Shown one piece after another: positions 6,910 to 16,038 of a stretch of DNA of 33,193 bases. The position numbers were made by a program, and so were the translations under genes. Every line of letters begins with the position of its first letter. Positions within the stretch are counted from its first letter, which is position 1. Under the pieces are notes generated by a model. It had not been told where the DNA came from. It worked only from the letters and a program-made list of their open reading frames with translations, and searched no databases. The stretch comes from Micromonospora sp. AMSO31t (GTDB lineage Bacteria > Actinomycetota > Actinomycetes > Mycobacteriales > Micromonosporaceae), in NCBI RefSeq assembly GCF_008868175.1, contig NZ_WBKT01000056.1:1-33193 (forward strand). The letters run 5' to 3'.

Positions 6910-6953
6910 GTGAAAGCCGCGTCAAGAAACCGGCCGCGGCCGTCACGGTCGCG

Positions 6954-6959
6954 TTATAG
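6954..6959 (+). promoter_or_regulatory. kdp: possible -10 of the kdp operon
   Basis: TTATAG is the only AT-rich hexamer in the stretch between the terminator and the first kdp ORF. No good -35 is visible 16-18 bases upstream, as expected for an activator-dependent promoter, presumably KdpE. Assignment is tentative. Confidence 0.35.
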
Positions 6960-6979
6960 CCCCTGTCCGCGCGCCCGAT

Positions 6980-7033
6980 CCGGCGTTGTGATGGCTCGGC
7001 GCGACCGGAAGGCGGTCGCCCGACAACGTCCGG
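6980..7033 (+). promoter_or_regulatory. structured leader of the kdp mRNA
   Basis: CCGGCGTTGT (6980-6989) can pair with ACAACGTCCGG (7023-7033), ten base pairs with one bulged U at 7029. Inside it GCGACCG (7001-7007) pairs with CGGTCGC (7013-7019). The outer stem ends two bases before the ribosome site AAGAGGAG (7035-7042). Folding could therefore affect translation of the first ORF. It is too short and lacks the sequence I would expect for the c-di-AMP (ydaO) riboswitch, so its class is unknown. Confidence 0.4.
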
Positions 7034-7048
7034 TAAGAGGAGTCAGCC

Positions 7049-7132
7049 GTGTCTGACGTGGTGTTCGTGCTGGTGACGGTGGGGCTGTTCGCGGCTCTCG
7101 CCCTCGTGGTGAGGGGCGTGGAGAAGCTGTGA
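7049..7132 (+). CDS. 27-residue single-pass microprotein, first ORF of kdp operon
   Basis: GTG 7049 has GAGGAG eight bases upstream, the best ribosome site in the operon. The peptide [20 protein letters not shown] plus VRGVEKL is one transmembrane helix with a short basic end. Its stop overlaps the GTG of kdpF in the GTGA form, so the two are translationally coupled. I believe similar short ORFs ending in G-x-E-K-L precede kdpF in other actinobacteria, but this is from memory. A role as an extra small subunit or stabiliser of the KdpFABC complex is inference. It is short enough to escape most gene callers. Confidence 0.7.
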   Translation: MSDVVFVLVTVGLFAALALVVRGVEKL

Positions 7133-7218
7133 GCGCCGTCAACGCCGTCGGCCTGGTGCTGGCGATCGGCCTGGGCGTGTTCCTGGTCGTCGCCCTGCTG
7201 TTCCCGGAGCGCTTCTGA
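7129..7218 (+). CDS. kdpF: KdpF, small subunit of the potassium-transporting ATPase
   Basis: This 29-residue one-helix peptide ends LLFPERF, the KdpF signature. KdpF stabilises the KdpFABC complex in the cytoplasmic membrane by packing against KdpA. It overlaps the upstream microprotein by four bases (GTGA) and its TGA shares one base with the ATG of kdpA (TGATG). It is below the usual size cut-off for annotation. Confidence 0.92.
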   Translation: MSAVNAVGLVLAIGLGVFLVVALLFPERF

Positions 7219-8873
7219 TGAGCATGACAACAGCCGGGGTGCTCTTCGTCCTGTCGCTGGTGGTGGCCCTGGTCGCCGGCTACCGGCCGTTCGGCGACCA
7301 CATGTACCGGGTGGTCACCGGCACCCGGTCCTCCCGCGTCGAGCGGGGGATCTACCGCCTGGTCGGGGTCAACCCGGCCGCCGAGCAGACCTGGGGCGTG
7401 TACGCCCGCAGCGTGCTGGCCTTCTCGGCCCTGTCGCTCCTGTTCCTGTACGCGCTCCAGCGCCTGCAGAACCACCTCTGGCTCTCGCTGGGGTTCGACC
7501 CGGTGGTGCCGCACGGCGCCTGGAACACCGCGGTCTCGTTCGTGACCAACACGAACTGGCAGTGGTATTCGGGTGAGTCGACCATGGGCCACCTGGTGCA
7601 GATGGCCGGCCTGGCGGTGCAGAACTTCGTCTCGGCCGCGGTCGGCATCGCCGTGGCGGTCGCCCTCGTCCGGGGCTTCGCCCGCAGCCGCACCGGCGAG
7701 CTGGGCAACTTCTGGGTGGACCTGACCCGGGTCACGCTGCGGATCCTGCTGCCCGTCGCGGTGCTGGGCGCACTCGCCCTGATGGTCGGCGGAGCGGTGC
7801 AGAACCTGTCCGGCGGCACCGACGTGACCACGCTGACCGGCGGGACCCAGCACCTCACGGGTGGCCCGGTGGCCAGCCAGGAGGTGATCAAGGAGCTGGG
7901 CACCAACGGTGGCGGCTTCTACAACGTCAACAGCGCCCACCCGTTCGAGAACCCGACGGCCTGGACGAACTGGCTGCAGATCTTCCTGATCCTGCTCATC
8001 CCGTTCAGTCTGCCCCGGGTCTTCGGTCGGATGGTCGGCCAGAACCGGCAGGGCTACGCGATCGCCGCGGTCATGGCGATCCTCGCCCTGGCCAGCATCA
8101 CGCTGACCAACGTCTTCGAGCTGGCCGGCAACGGGACCGTGCCGCAGGCGGTCGGCGCGGCGCTGGAGGGCAAGGACGTCCGGTTCGACGTGTCGAACTC
8201 GGCCACCTTCGCCGCGGCCACCACGCTCACCTCGACCGGCGCCGTCAACTCGTTCCACGACTCGTACACGGCGCTGGGCGGGATGATGACGCTGGGCAAC
8301 ATGATGCTCGGCGAGGTCGCCCCGGGCGGGGTCGGCGCCGGCCTGTACGGGCTGCTGATCCTCGCGGTGATCACGGTGTTCGTCGCCGGCCTGATGGTCG
8401 GCCGCACGCCGGAGTACCTGGGTAAGAAGATCGGATCGCGCGAGATCAAGTTCGCCTCGCTCTACTTCCTGGTCACGCCGGCCCTGGTGCTCATCGGCAC
8501 GGCCGCGGCGTTCGCCACCGGCAACAACTCGACGGCGCTCAACGTAGGCCCGCACGGGCTCTCCGAGGTGCTCTACGCGTTCACCTCCGCGAGCAACAAC
8601 AACGGCTCGGCATTCGCCGGCATCACCGTCAACACCCCGTGGTGGAACACCGCCCTGGGGCTGTGCATGCTGCTCGGCCGGTTCCTGCCGATCATCTTCG
8701 TGCTCGCCCTGGCCGGCTCGCTGGCCCGGCAGCAGCCCACCCCCGCGTCCGAGGGCACCCTGCCGACCCACCGACCGCTCTTCGTCGGGATGGTCGTCGG
8801 CGTCACGGTGGTCCTCGTGGCGCTCACCTTCCTTCCCGCGCTCGCGCTCGGCCCCCTCGCTGAGGGGCTGTGA
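7218..8873 (+). CDS. kdpA: KdpA, potassium-binding channel-like subunit
   Basis: This 551-residue polytopic membrane protein is the K+-selective subunit of the high-affinity KdpFABC pump. Seen are the family stretches [14 protein letters not shown], the selectivity-filter loops ([47 protein letters not shown] and [13 protein letters not shown]) and the [15 protein letters not shown] segment, in the order expected of four pseudo-repeats. Length matches the family (about 550-560). The ATG shares a base with the kdpF stop, and the end overlaps kdpB by four bases, so the subunits are made by coupled translation. No key residue seems lost. Confidence 0.97.
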   Translation: MSMTTAGVLFVLSLVVALVAGYRPFGDHMYRVVTGTRSSRVERGIYRLVGVNPAAEQTWGVYARSVLAFSALSLLFLYALQRLQNHLWLSLGFDPVVPHGAWNTAVSFVTNTNWQWYSGESTMGHLVQMAGLAVQNFVSAAVGIAVAVALVRGFARSRTGELGNFWVDLTRVTLRILLPVAVLGALALMVGGAVQNLSGGTDVTTLTGGTQHLTGGPVASQEVIKELGTNGGGFYNVNSAHPFENPTAWTNWLQIFLILLIPFSLPRVFGRMVGQNRQGYAIAAVMAILALASITLTNVFELAGNGTVPQAVGAALEGKDVRFDVSNSATFAAATTLTSTGAVNSFHDSYTALGGMMTLGNMMLGEVAPGGVGAGLYGLLILAVITVFVAGLMVGRTPEYLGKKIGSREIKFASLYFLVTPALVLIGTAAAFATGNNSTALNVGPHGLSEVLYAFTSASNNNGSAFAGITVNTPWWNTALGLCMLLGRFLPIIFVLALAGSLARQQPTPASEGTLPTHRPLFVGMVVGVTVVLVALTFLPALALGPLAEGL

Positions 8874-11086
8874 CCACCATGAGGAACGAGGACATGTCCG
8901 TCACGCCCGTGACATCCGGCACCGGCGAGGAGCCGGTGGCCGGCACGCCCGCCATCCACGGCAACCGGGTCGGCGGGGGTCTGCTGGACCCGAAGCAGCT
9001 GATCCGGTCCCTGCCGGACGCGCTGCGCAAGCTCGACCCCCGCACGCTCTGGCGCAACCCGGTGATGCTCATCGTCGAGATCGGGGCCGTCTTCACCACC
9101 GTCCTGGCGGTGGCCGACCCGTCGGTCTTCGCGTGGGCGATCACCATCTGGCTGTGGCTCACCGTGGTCTTCGCGAACCTGGCCGAGGCGGTCGCCGAGG
9201 GCCGGGGCAAGGCCCAGGCCGCCGCCCTGCGGCAGGCGAAGCAGGACACCGTTGCCACCCGTCTCGTCGGCTGGACGCCCGGAGCGGCGGCGAACGCCTA
9301 CCGCGACGAGGCGGTCCCCGCCCCGCAGCTCCGGCAGGGCGACATCGTCCTGGTCGAGGCCGGCACCATCATCCCCGGCGACGGGGACGTGGTCGAGGGC
9401 ATCGCGAGCGTCGACGAGTCGGCGATCACCGGTGAGTCCGCGCCCGTCATCCGGGAGTCCGGAGGCGACCGCAGCGCCGTCACCGGCGGCACCCGGGTGC
9501 TCTCCGACCGGATCATCGTGCGGATCACCCAGAAGCCGGGCGAGAGCTTCATCGACCGGATGATCGCCCTGGTCGAGGGCGCCAACCGGCAGAAGACCCC
9601 GAACGAGATCGCGCTGAACATCCTGCTCGCCGCGCTCACGATCATCTTCCTGCTGGCCGTGGTGACCCTCCAGCCGCTGGCGATCTTCGCCAAGGGCTAC
9701 CAGGCGGCCGCCGCCGACACCGGCGCGATCACCGACGCCGGCGTCAGCGGCGTGGTGCTCGTGTCGCTGCTGGTCTGCCTGATCCCCACGACCATCGGGG
9801 CGTTGCTGTCGGCCATCGGCATCGCCGGCATGGACCGCCTGGTGCAGCGCAACGTCCTGGCCATGAGCGGCCGGGCGGTCGAGGCGGCCGGCGATGTGAA
9901 CACCCTGCTGCTGGACAAGACAGGCACGATCACGCTGGGCAACCGGCAGGCCGCCGAGTTCCTTCCGGTCGAGGGGGTCACCGCCGCCGAGGTCGCCGAC
10001 GCCGCGCAACTGTCCAGCCTCGCCGACGAGACCCCCGAGGGTCGCTCCGTCGTGGTGCTCGCCAAGAACGAGTTCGGGCTGCGCGAGCGCGAGCCGGGAC
10101 TCATCCCGCACGCCACCTTCGTGCCGTTCACCGCGCAGACCCGGATGAGCGGCGTCGACCTCGGCGCGGACAGCGTCGACGGCGGCGTCCGCCGGATCCG
10201 CAAGGGCGCCGCCGCCGCCGTGCTGAAGTGGGTACGCGAGAACGGCGGCCACCCGACCGAGCAGGTGGGCGAACTGGTCGACGCGATCAGCGGCACCGGT
10301 GGCACCCCGCTGGTGGTCGCCGATCACGTGGACGGCGAGCCGGCGCGCGCACTCGGCGTCATCCACCTCAAGGACGTGGTCAAGGCCGGCATGCGGGCGC
10401 GCTTCGACGAGATGCGGCGGATGGGCATCCGCACCGTGATGATCACGGGCGACAACCCGCGTACCGCGAAGGCCATCGCGGACGAGGCCGGTGTGGACGA
10501 CTTCCTCGCCGAGGCCACCCCCGAGGACAAGCTCGCCCTGATCCGGAAGGAGCAGGAGGGCGGCCGGCTGGTCGCGATGACCGGCGACGGCACCAACGAC
10601 GCGCCGGCCCTCGCCCAGGCCGACGTCGGCGTGGCCATGAACACCGGCACGTCGGCGGCCAAGGAGGCCGGCAACATGGTCGACCTCGACTCCGACCCGA
10701 CGAAGCTCATCGAGATCGTCGAGATCGGCAAGCAGTTGCTGATCACCCGAGGCGCGCTGACGACCTTCTCGATCGCCAACGACATCGCCAAGTACTTCGC
10801 GATCATCCCGGCGATGTTCGCCGGGATCTACCCGAGCCTGGACACGCTGAACATCATGCGGCTGGTCAGCCCGGAGTCGGCGATCCTCTCCGCGGTCATC
10901 TTCAACGCGGTCGTCATCGTCGCGCTCATCCCGCTGGCCCTGCGCGGCGTGCGCTACCGGCCGGCCAGCGCGTCGAAGCTGCTCAGCCGCAACCTGTGGC
11001 TCTACGGCCTCGGCGGCATCATCGTGCCGTTCATCGGCATCAAGCTCATCGACCTGCTCATCCAGCTCATTCCGGGGATCTCGTGA
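8870..11086 (+). CDS. kdpB: KdpB, P-type ATPase catalytic subunit
   Basis: This P-type ATPase of up to 738 residues hydrolyses ATP to drive K+ uptake through KdpA. The motifs are intact: ITGESAPV (actuator loop), [10 protein letters not shown] with the phosphorylated Asp at residue 349, the KGA nucleotide-binding region, [16 protein letters not shown], and [24 protein letters not shown]. The C-terminal helices are complete. It is about 55 residues longer than the E. coli protein, mainly at the N-terminus; the start could be GTG 8870 (overlapping the kdpA stop), ATG 8879 or ATG 8894. The end shares one base with the ATG of kdpC. Confidence 0.97.
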   Translation: MTTMRNEDMSVTPVTSGTGEEPVAGTPAIHGNRVGGGLLDPKQLIRSLPDALRKLDPRTLWRNPVMLIVEIGAVFTTVLAVADPSVFAWAITIWLWLTVVFANLAEAVAEGRGKAQAAALRQAKQDTVATRLVGWTPGAAANAYRDEAVPAPQLRQGDIVLVEAGTIIPGDGDVVEGIASVDESAITGESAPVIRESGGDRSAVTGGTRVLSDRIIVRITQKPGESFIDRMIALVEGANRQKTPNEIALNILLAALTIIFLLAVVTLQPLAIFAKGYQAAAADTGAITDAGVSGVVLVSLLVCLIPTTIGALLSAIGIAGMDRLVQRNVLAMSGRAVEAAGDVNTLLLDKTGTITLGNRQAAEFLPVEGVTAAEVADAAQLSSLADETPEGRSVVVLAKNEFGLREREPGLIPHATFVPFTAQTRMSGVDLGADSVDGGVRRIRKGAAAAVLKWVRENGGHPTEQVGELVDAISGTGGTPLVVADHVDGEPARALGVIHLKDVVKAGMRARFDEMRRMGIRTVMITGDNPRTAKAIADEAGVDDFLAEATPEDKLALIRKEQEGGRLVAMTGDGTNDAPALAQADVGVAMNTGTSAAKEAGNMVDLDSDPTKLIEIVEIGKQLLITRGALTTFSIANDIAKYFAIIPAMFAGIYPSLDTLNIMRLVSPESAILSAVIFNAVVIVALIPLALRGVRYRPASASKLLSRNLWLYGLGGIIVPFIGIKLIDLLIQLIPGIS

Positions 11087-11967
11087 TGCGCCTTCCCAGT
11101 TGGCTCTCCCAGCACCTGGCCGCCCTGCGCGCGGTGCTCGTCTTCACCGTGCTGCTCGGGCTCGCCTACCCGCTCGCCCTGGTCGCCGTGGGCCGGGTCC
11201 CCGGCCTCGACGGCAAGGCGGACGGCTCGGTCGTCACCGTCGACGGGAAGACCGTCGGCAGCTCGCTGATCGGGCAGTCCTTCACCGACGCGGACGGCAA
11301 CCCCGTCCCGCGCTACTTCCAGTCCCGCCCCTCGGCCGCCGGCGACGGCTACGACCCGACCGCCACGGCGGCCAGCAACCTCGGCCCGGAGAGCGTGGTC
11401 GACACCATCACCGGTGACGAGGAAACCTCGGCGCAGAGCCTGCTCACCCAGGTCTGCGCGCGCAGCAGGGCCGTCGGCGAGCTGGACGGCGTGGACGGGC
11501 GGCGGCCCTACTGCACGCCGGACGGCGTGGGCGCCGTACTGGCCGTGTTCCGCGCCGACGGGCTGACCGGCCGGACGATCCGGGTGGTCAGCGTCAACCA
11601 GGTCGCGCCGGCGACGCCCTTCGTGACCAGTTGGCAGGGCGTTCCGGTCGAGCCGGCACAGCCGAACCACGACTATGTGGCCGAGGGCGGCATCGTCACC
11701 CCGGTCCGGGGTGACGCGCCGGCGGTGCCGGCCGTGCCGGCCGACGCGGTCACCGCCAGCGGCAGCGGCCTCGACCCGCACATCTCCCCGGCGTACGCGG
11801 AGATCCAGGTGGCCCGGGTGGCGCGCGAGCGCGGCGCGGACCCGGCGGCGGTGCGGAAGCTGGTCGCCGAGCACACCACCGGCCGGTCACTCGGCTTCAT
11901 GGGCGAGCCCGCCGTGAACGTCCTGGAAGTCAACGTCGCGCTGGACGAGATGTTCCCGGCGCGCTGA
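11086..11967 (+). CDS. kdpC: KdpC, accessory subunit
   Basis: This 293-residue protein has one N-terminal transmembrane helix (about residues 14-34) and an extracytoplasmic domain with the KdpC signatures GSSLIGQSFTD, YFQSRPSAAGDGYDP, SGSGLDPHISPAYAEIQVARVARERG and the end GEPAVNVLEVNVALDEM. It helps assemble and tune the pump. It is about 100 residues longer than E. coli KdpC, because of an inserted loop around residues 100-190 that is typical of actinobacterial proteins. ATG 11086 overlaps the kdpB stop (TGATG); GTG 11083 is also possible. A strong hairpin 13 bases after the stop separates the structural genes from kdpD. Confidence 0.95.
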   Translation: MRLPSWLSQHLAALRAVLVFTVLLGLAYPLALVAVGRVPGLDGKADGSVVTVDGKTVGSSLIGQSFTDADGNPVPRYFQSRPSAAGDGYDPTATAASNLGPESVVDTITGDEETSAQSLLTQVCARSRAVGELDGVDGRRPYCTPDGVGAVLAVFRADGLTGRTIRVVSVNQVAPATPFVTSWQGVPVEPAQPNHDYVAEGGIVTPVRGDAPAVPAVPADAVTASGSGLDPHISPAYAEIQVARVARERGADPAAVRKLVAEHTTGRSLGFMGEPAVNVLEVNVALDEMFPAR

Positions 11968-11979
11968 CCGTTCGCGTCG

Positions 11980-12009
11980 AAGGGGTCCCGGGATGAACCG
12001 GGGCCCCTT
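11980..12009 (+). terminator. hairpin between kdpC and kdpD
   Basis: AAGGGGTCCCGG (11980-11991) pairs with CCGGGGCCCCTT (11998-12009), twelve base pairs including one G-U, with a 6-nt loop. The stem ends in T residues on the 3' side. It probably ends or reduces transcription from the kdpFABC part. Confidence 0.75.
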
Positions 12010-12026
12010 CCCGCCAGTCAGGGAGG

Positions 12027-14162
12027 ATGGACCCGCTGCCGGACCAGGTGGTCCGCGCCGCCGAGCAGGTCGAGCTGGTCGACATGACGCCGGAGGCGCT
12101 GCGCCGCCGGATGGCGCACGGCAACATCTACCGGCCCGACAAGATCGACGCGGCGCTCGGCAACTACTTCCGGGTCGGCAACCTCACGGCGCTGCGCGAG
12201 CTGGCGCTGCTCTGGCTGGCCGACAAGGTCGACGAGCAGCTCGACGCCTACCGCGCCCAGCAGGGCATCTCCGCCACCTGGGAGGCGCGGGAACGGGTGG
12301 TCGTCGCGCTGACCGGCGGCCCGGAGGGCGCGACGCTGGTCCGCCGGGCGGCGCGGATCGCCGCCCGGAGCAAGGGCGCCGACCTGCTGGCCGTGCACGT
12401 GGCCCGCAGCGACGGGCTGGCCGGCGCCGATCCGGCCCAGCTGGCCCGGCAGCGGGTCCTCGTGGAGAGCCTCGGCGGCACGTACCACCAGGTGCTCGGC
12501 GCCGACATCCCGGCGGCGCTGCTCGACTTCGCACGCGGCGTCAACGCCACCCAGCTGGTGCTCGGGGCCAGCCGGCGGGGACGGTTCGCCCAGCTGCTCT
12601 CGCGCGGGGTCGGCGTCACCACCACCGCGCTCTCCGGCGCCATCGACGTGCACCTCGTGACCCACGCCCAGGCGGGGCGGGGGCGCCGGGGCGCGGCCGT
12701 GCCCGCGGCGCTGTCCCGCCGCCGCCGGCTGCTCGGCTTCGCGCTCGCGGTCCTCGGCATGCCGCTGCTGACCCTGCTGCTCGCGGCCCTGCCCGACCTC
12801 ACCCTGACCAACGACATCCTGCTCTTTCTCGCCGGCGTGGTCGGGGTGGCGCTGGTCGGCGGGAGGTGGCCGGCCCTGGTCGCCGCGCTCGGCGGCTCGC
12901 TGTTGCTGAACTGGTTCTTCACCCCGCCGTTCCACACGCTGACCATCGCCGAGGCGGACAACCTCCTCGCCCTCGGTGTGTTCGTCGGGGTGGCGATCGC
13001 GGTGAGCTGGGTGGTCGACGTGGCCGCCCGGCGCACCCGGGAGGCCGCCCGGGCCTCGGCCGACGCGCAGACCCTGGCCACCGTGGCCGGTGGGGTGCTG
13101 CGCGGCGAACGGCCGCTGCCCGCGCTGCTGGACCGGCTGCGGGAGACCTTCGCGCTCCGCGCCGTGAGCGTGCTGGAACTGGTGGCGGAGGCCGAGGGGC
13201 GGCCCGCCCGGGACCGGGAGGCGGCGGCCTGGCGGGTGGTGGCCTGCGTCGGCGACGCCCCGCCGGGCAGCCCGAGCGCCGGGGAGACCGTGGTGCCGGT
13301 CGACGACCGGCTCAGCGTGGTGCTCGCCGGCCGGCGGCTGGAGGCCGCGGACCGCCGGGTGGTCGAGGCGTTCGCCGCCCAGGCCGCCGTCGCGCTGCGC
13401 CAGGAGCGGCTCGCCGAGGAGGCCGCCACCGCCCGCCCGCTCGCCGCCGCCGACCGGATGCGCACCGCGCTGCTCGCCGCGGTCAGCCACGACCTGCGTA
13501 CGCCGCTCGCGTCGGCGAAGGCGGCCGTGAGCAGCCTGCGCAGCCACGACGTCGAGTTCGACGCCGACGACCGCGAGGAGTTGCTGGCCACCGCCGACGA
13601 GTCGCTGGACCGGCTGGACCGGCTGGGCCGGCTGGTGGCGAACCTGCTCGACATGAGCCGGCTCCAGGCGGGCGCGCTGGGCGTCACCGCCACCGCCATC
13701 GGGCTGGAGGACGCCGTACCCCGGGCCCTGGACGAGCTGGGCCCGGCGGCGGCCGAGGTGACCACGGACATCCCGCCCGACCTCCCCGCGGCCCTCGCCG
13801 ACCCCGGCCTGCTGGAGCGGGTGCTGGTCAACATCGTGGCCAACGCGCTGCGCCACAGCCCGCCCGGACGTCCACCGACGATCACCGCCAGCGCGCACGC
13901 CGGCCAGGTCGAGCTGCGGGTGATCGACACCGGGCCGGGCATCCCGGAGGACCAGTGGGAGCACGTCTTCCTGCCGTTCCAGCGCCTCGGCGACCGGGAC
14001 AACCAGACCGGCGTCGGGCTGGGGCTGGCCCTGTCCCGGGGGCTCGCGGAGGCGATGGATGGCAGCATCACCCCGGAGACCACGCCCGGCGGCGGTCTCA
14101 CCATGGTGCTGCGGCTGCCGGCCGGCACCGGCGGAATCGACCCGGAGGGGCCGCAGGAATGA
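12027..14162 (+). CDS. kdpD: KdpD sensor kinase lacking the N-terminal KdpD domain
   Basis: This 711-residue histidine kinase starts at the sequence QVVRAAEQVELVDMTPEALR, which lies near residue 170-180 of ordinary KdpD. The preceding domain with the Walker A (GVGKT) and DELAH motifs is absent, and only 59 bases separate the ATG from kdpC. The rest is present in order: the last part of the sensor domain, a Usp-like domain (about 90-215), four membrane helices (about 232-340), a GAF-like domain, HisKA with His488 (AAVSHDLRTPLAS), and the ATPase motifs NIVANALRHS, DTGPGIPED and GVGLGLALS. The start is odd, with AGGGAGG touching the ATG. kdpE overlaps the stop. The kinase core looks active, so input through the lost domain is what has changed. 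Confidence 0.9.
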   Translation: MDPLPDQVVRAAEQVELVDMTPEALRRRMAHGNIYRPDKIDAALGNYFRVGNLTALRELALLWLADKVDEQLDAYRAQQGISATWEARERVVVALTGGPEGATLVRRAARIAARSKGADLLAVHVARSDGLAGADPAQLARQRVLVESLGGTYHQVLGADIPAALLDFARGVNATQLVLGASRRGRFAQLLSRGVGVTTTALSGAIDVHLVTHAQAGRGRRGAAVPAALSRRRRLLGFALAVLGMPLLTLLLAALPDLTLTNDILLFLAGVVGVALVGGRWPALVAALGGSLLLNWFFTPPFHTLTIAEADNLLALGVFVGVAIAVSWVVDVAARRTREAARASADAQTLATVAGGVLRGERPLPALLDRLRETFALRAVSVLELVAEAEGRPARDREAAAWRVVACVGDAPPGSPSAGETVVPVDDRLSVVLAGRRLEAADRRVVEAFAAQAAVALRQERLAEEAATARPLAAADRMRTALLAAVSHDLRTPLASAKAAVSSLRSHDVEFDADDREELLATADESLDRLDRLGRLVANLLDMSRLQAGALGVTATAIGLEDAVPRALDELGPAAAEVTTDIPPDLPAALADPGLLERVLVNIVANALRHSPPGRPPTITASAHAGQVELRVIDTGPGIPEDQWEHVFLPFQRLGDRDNQTGVGLGLALSRGLAEAMDGSITPETTPGGGLTMVLRLPAGTGGIDPEGPQE

Positions 14163-14857
14163 CCCGCATCCTGGTCGTCGACGACGAGCCGCAGATCCTT
14201 CGCGCCCTGCGGATCAACCTGCGGGCCCGCGGCTACGACGTGGAGGTGGCCGACACCGGGACGGCCGCGTTGAAGGCCGCCGCGGGCCACCCCCCGGACC
14301 TGGTGGTGCTGGACCTCGGCCTGCCCGACCTGGACGGCACGGAGGTCATCCGGGGTCTGCGCGGCTGGACCGGGGTGCCGATCATCGTGCTTTCCGGGCG
14401 GGCCGGCAGCGAGGACAAGGTCGCCGCGCTCGACGCGGGCGCCGACGACTACGTCACCAAGCCGTTCGGGGTGGACGAACTGCTCGCCCGGATCCGGGCG
14501 GTGACTCGGAGGCTCGCCGGCTCCCCGGCCGATGCGGGCGGCGCGGGGTCCGTCGCCACGCAGCGGATCGGCCGGCACACCGTCGACCTGGCCGACCGGG
14601 TGGTGACCCGCGACGACGGCGTCGAGGTCAAGCTCACCCCGACCCAGTGGGCGATGCTGGAGAAGCTGCTGCGGCACCCGGGCAAGCTGGTCAGCCAGCG
14701 CCAGCTCCTGCACGAGGTGTGGGGCCCGGAATACCACAACGAGACCAACTACCTGCGCCAGTACATGGCCCAGCTGCGGCGCAAGCTGGAGGACGACCCG
14801 GCCCGGCCCCGGCACCTGATCACCGAACCGGGCATGGGCTACCGCTACCGCCCGTAG
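14159..14857 (+). CDS. kdpE: KdpE response regulator
   Basis: This 232-residue OmpR-class regulator has a receiver domain with acidic residues D8/D9, phosphoacceptor D52 (VVLDLGLPD), and K101 (YVTKPFG), then a winged-helix DNA-binding domain from about 135 (LTPTQWAMLEKLLRHPGKLVSQRQLLHEVWG, NYLRQYMAQLRRKLE, EPGMGYRYRP). It is expected to activate the kdpFABC promoter when phosphorylated by KdpD. The ATG overlaps the kdpD stop in the ATGA form, with a GGA close upstream, so the two are coupled. Length and motifs are normal. Confidence 0.95.
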   Translation: MTRILVVDDEPQILRALRINLRARGYDVEVADTGTAALKAAAGHPPDLVVLDLGLPDLDGTEVIRGLRGWTGVPIIVLSGRAGSEDKVAALDAGADDYVTKPFGVDELLARIRAVTRRLAGSPADAGGAGSVATQRIGRHTVDLADRVVTRDDGVEVKLTPTQWAMLEKLLRHPGKLVSQRQLLHEVWGPEYHNETNYLRQYMAQLRRKLEDDPARPRHLITEPGMGYRYRP

Positions 14858-14922
14858 GCCGGCCGGGTTTGCCCCGGTCGTCGCGGGGGACTCGGCGAGC
14901 CGGCCGAGGAGCGGGGGAGGGC

Positions 14923-16038
14923 GTGGCGGACAAGGGGTTCCCGGCGCCGTCGGAGGGGTTCGGCCGCCGCCTGGACGAGCACGCCGCCGACGGGGGCGCC
15001 GCCGAGCCGGAGCGGCCCGCCGGGCTGGTCGACAGCGGGGTCTACGTCGACGGGGTGCGCCGCGCCTCGCCGGTCAGTCTCGCCGACACGTACTCCTGCC
15101 TCCAGGAACTCGACCGCGCCATGGCCTGGATCGGGTTGTGCCGGCCGAGTACGGAACAGATCGTCTCGCTGGCCGCCGAGTTCCAGCTCCCGGAGCTGGC
15201 CGTCGAGGACGCCATCAACGCCCACCAGCGGCCGAAGCTGGAGCGGTACGGCGACACCCTGTTCGTGGTGCTGCGCGCCGCCCGCTACCTCGACGCGCGC
15301 GAGGAGGTCGATTTCGCCGAGGTGCACCTGTTCCTGGGGCCCGGTTTCGTGATCACCGTCCGGCACGGCGGCGCCCCCGACCTGGCCGGCGTCCGGCGGC
15401 GGATGGAGGCGGAGCCGGCCGTGCTCGCGCTCGGCCCGGAGGCCGTCCTGTACGCGGTGCTCGACCGGGTGGTCGACGGCTACGCCCCGGTGGTCGCCGG
15501 GCTGGAGAACGACATCGACGAGATCGAGACCGAGGTGTTCGGCGGCGACCCGAACGCCAGCCGCCGCATCTACGAGCTGAGCCGGGAGGTCATCCAGTTC
15601 CAGCGGGCGGCCCGCCCGCTGCTGAAGGTCGTCGACGCGCTCACCGGCGGTTTCGACCGGTACGGCACCGACGAGGAGCTGCGCCGCCGGCTGCGCGACG
15701 TGGCGGACCACCTCACCCAGGTCGTCGAGCGGGTGGACGGCTTCCGGCACCTGCTGCAGAACATCCTCACCGTCAACGCGACCCTCGTCTCGCAGGCGCA
15801 GAACGAGGAGATGCGCAGCCTGACCGCCGCCAGCTTCGAGCAGAACGAGGAGATCAAGCGGGTGTCGGCCTGGGCGGCGATCCTGTTCGCACCCACCCTG
15901 ATCGGCACGGTCTACGGGATGAACTTCGTGCACATGCCGGAACTCGGCTGGCGCTACGGCTACCTGTTCGCCATCGCTCTGATGGCCGCCGTCTGCGGTG
16001 CCCTCTACCTGCTGTTCAAGCGCCGCGGCTGGCTGTGA
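14923..16038 (+). CDS. corA: CorA-family magnesium/cobalt channel
   Basis: This 371-residue protein has a large cytoplasmic N-terminal domain (residues about 1-305), a long coiled helix with VVDALTGGFDRYGTDEELRRRLRDV and then QNEEIKRVSAWAAILFAPTLIGTVYGMNF, which includes the GMN selectivity motif between the two C-terminal membrane helices. The C-terminus carries the basic KRRGWL end. The protein is a homopentameric Mg2+ channel by family. GTG 14923 follows GGGGGAGG closely. The first 45 residues are variable and acidic. The end overlaps the convergent LtrA gene by 34 bases. It sits 65 bases after kdpE and may be read from the same or its own promoter. Confidence 0.93.
   Translation: MADKGFPAPSEGFGRRLDEHAADGGAAEPERPAGLVDSGVYVDGVRRASPVSLADTYSCLQELDRAMAWIGLCRPSTEQIVSLAAEFQLPELAVEDAINAHQRPKLERYGDTLFVVLRAARYLDAREEVDFAEVHLFLGPGFVITVRHGGAPDLAGVRRRMEAEPAVLALGPEAVLYAVLDRVVDGYAPVVAGLENDIDEIETEVFGGDPNASRRIYELSREVIQFQRAARPLLKVVDALTGGFDRYGTDEELRRRLRDVADHLTQVVERVDGFRHLLQNILTVNATLVSQAQNEEMRSLTAASFEQNEEIKRVSAWAAILFAPTLIGTVYGMNFVHMPELGWRYGYLFAIALMAAVCGALYLLFKRRGWL

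Noticed and set aside
6960..7048. c-di-AMP (ydaO) riboswitch before kdp
   Set aside because: The leader is too short and does not show the conserved segments I would expect. Only a generic two-stem structure is supported.
6954..8771. A 605-residue minus-strand frame opposite kdpA
   Set aside because: Antisense artefact of high GC; composition rich in Asp, Gly, Arg, Gln and His, no family.
11993..14857. A 954-residue open frame covering kdpD and ending as kdpE
   Set aside because: Only its last 233 codons are kdpE. The rest is the alternate frame of kdpD, Arg/Gly/Pro-rich and without domains.
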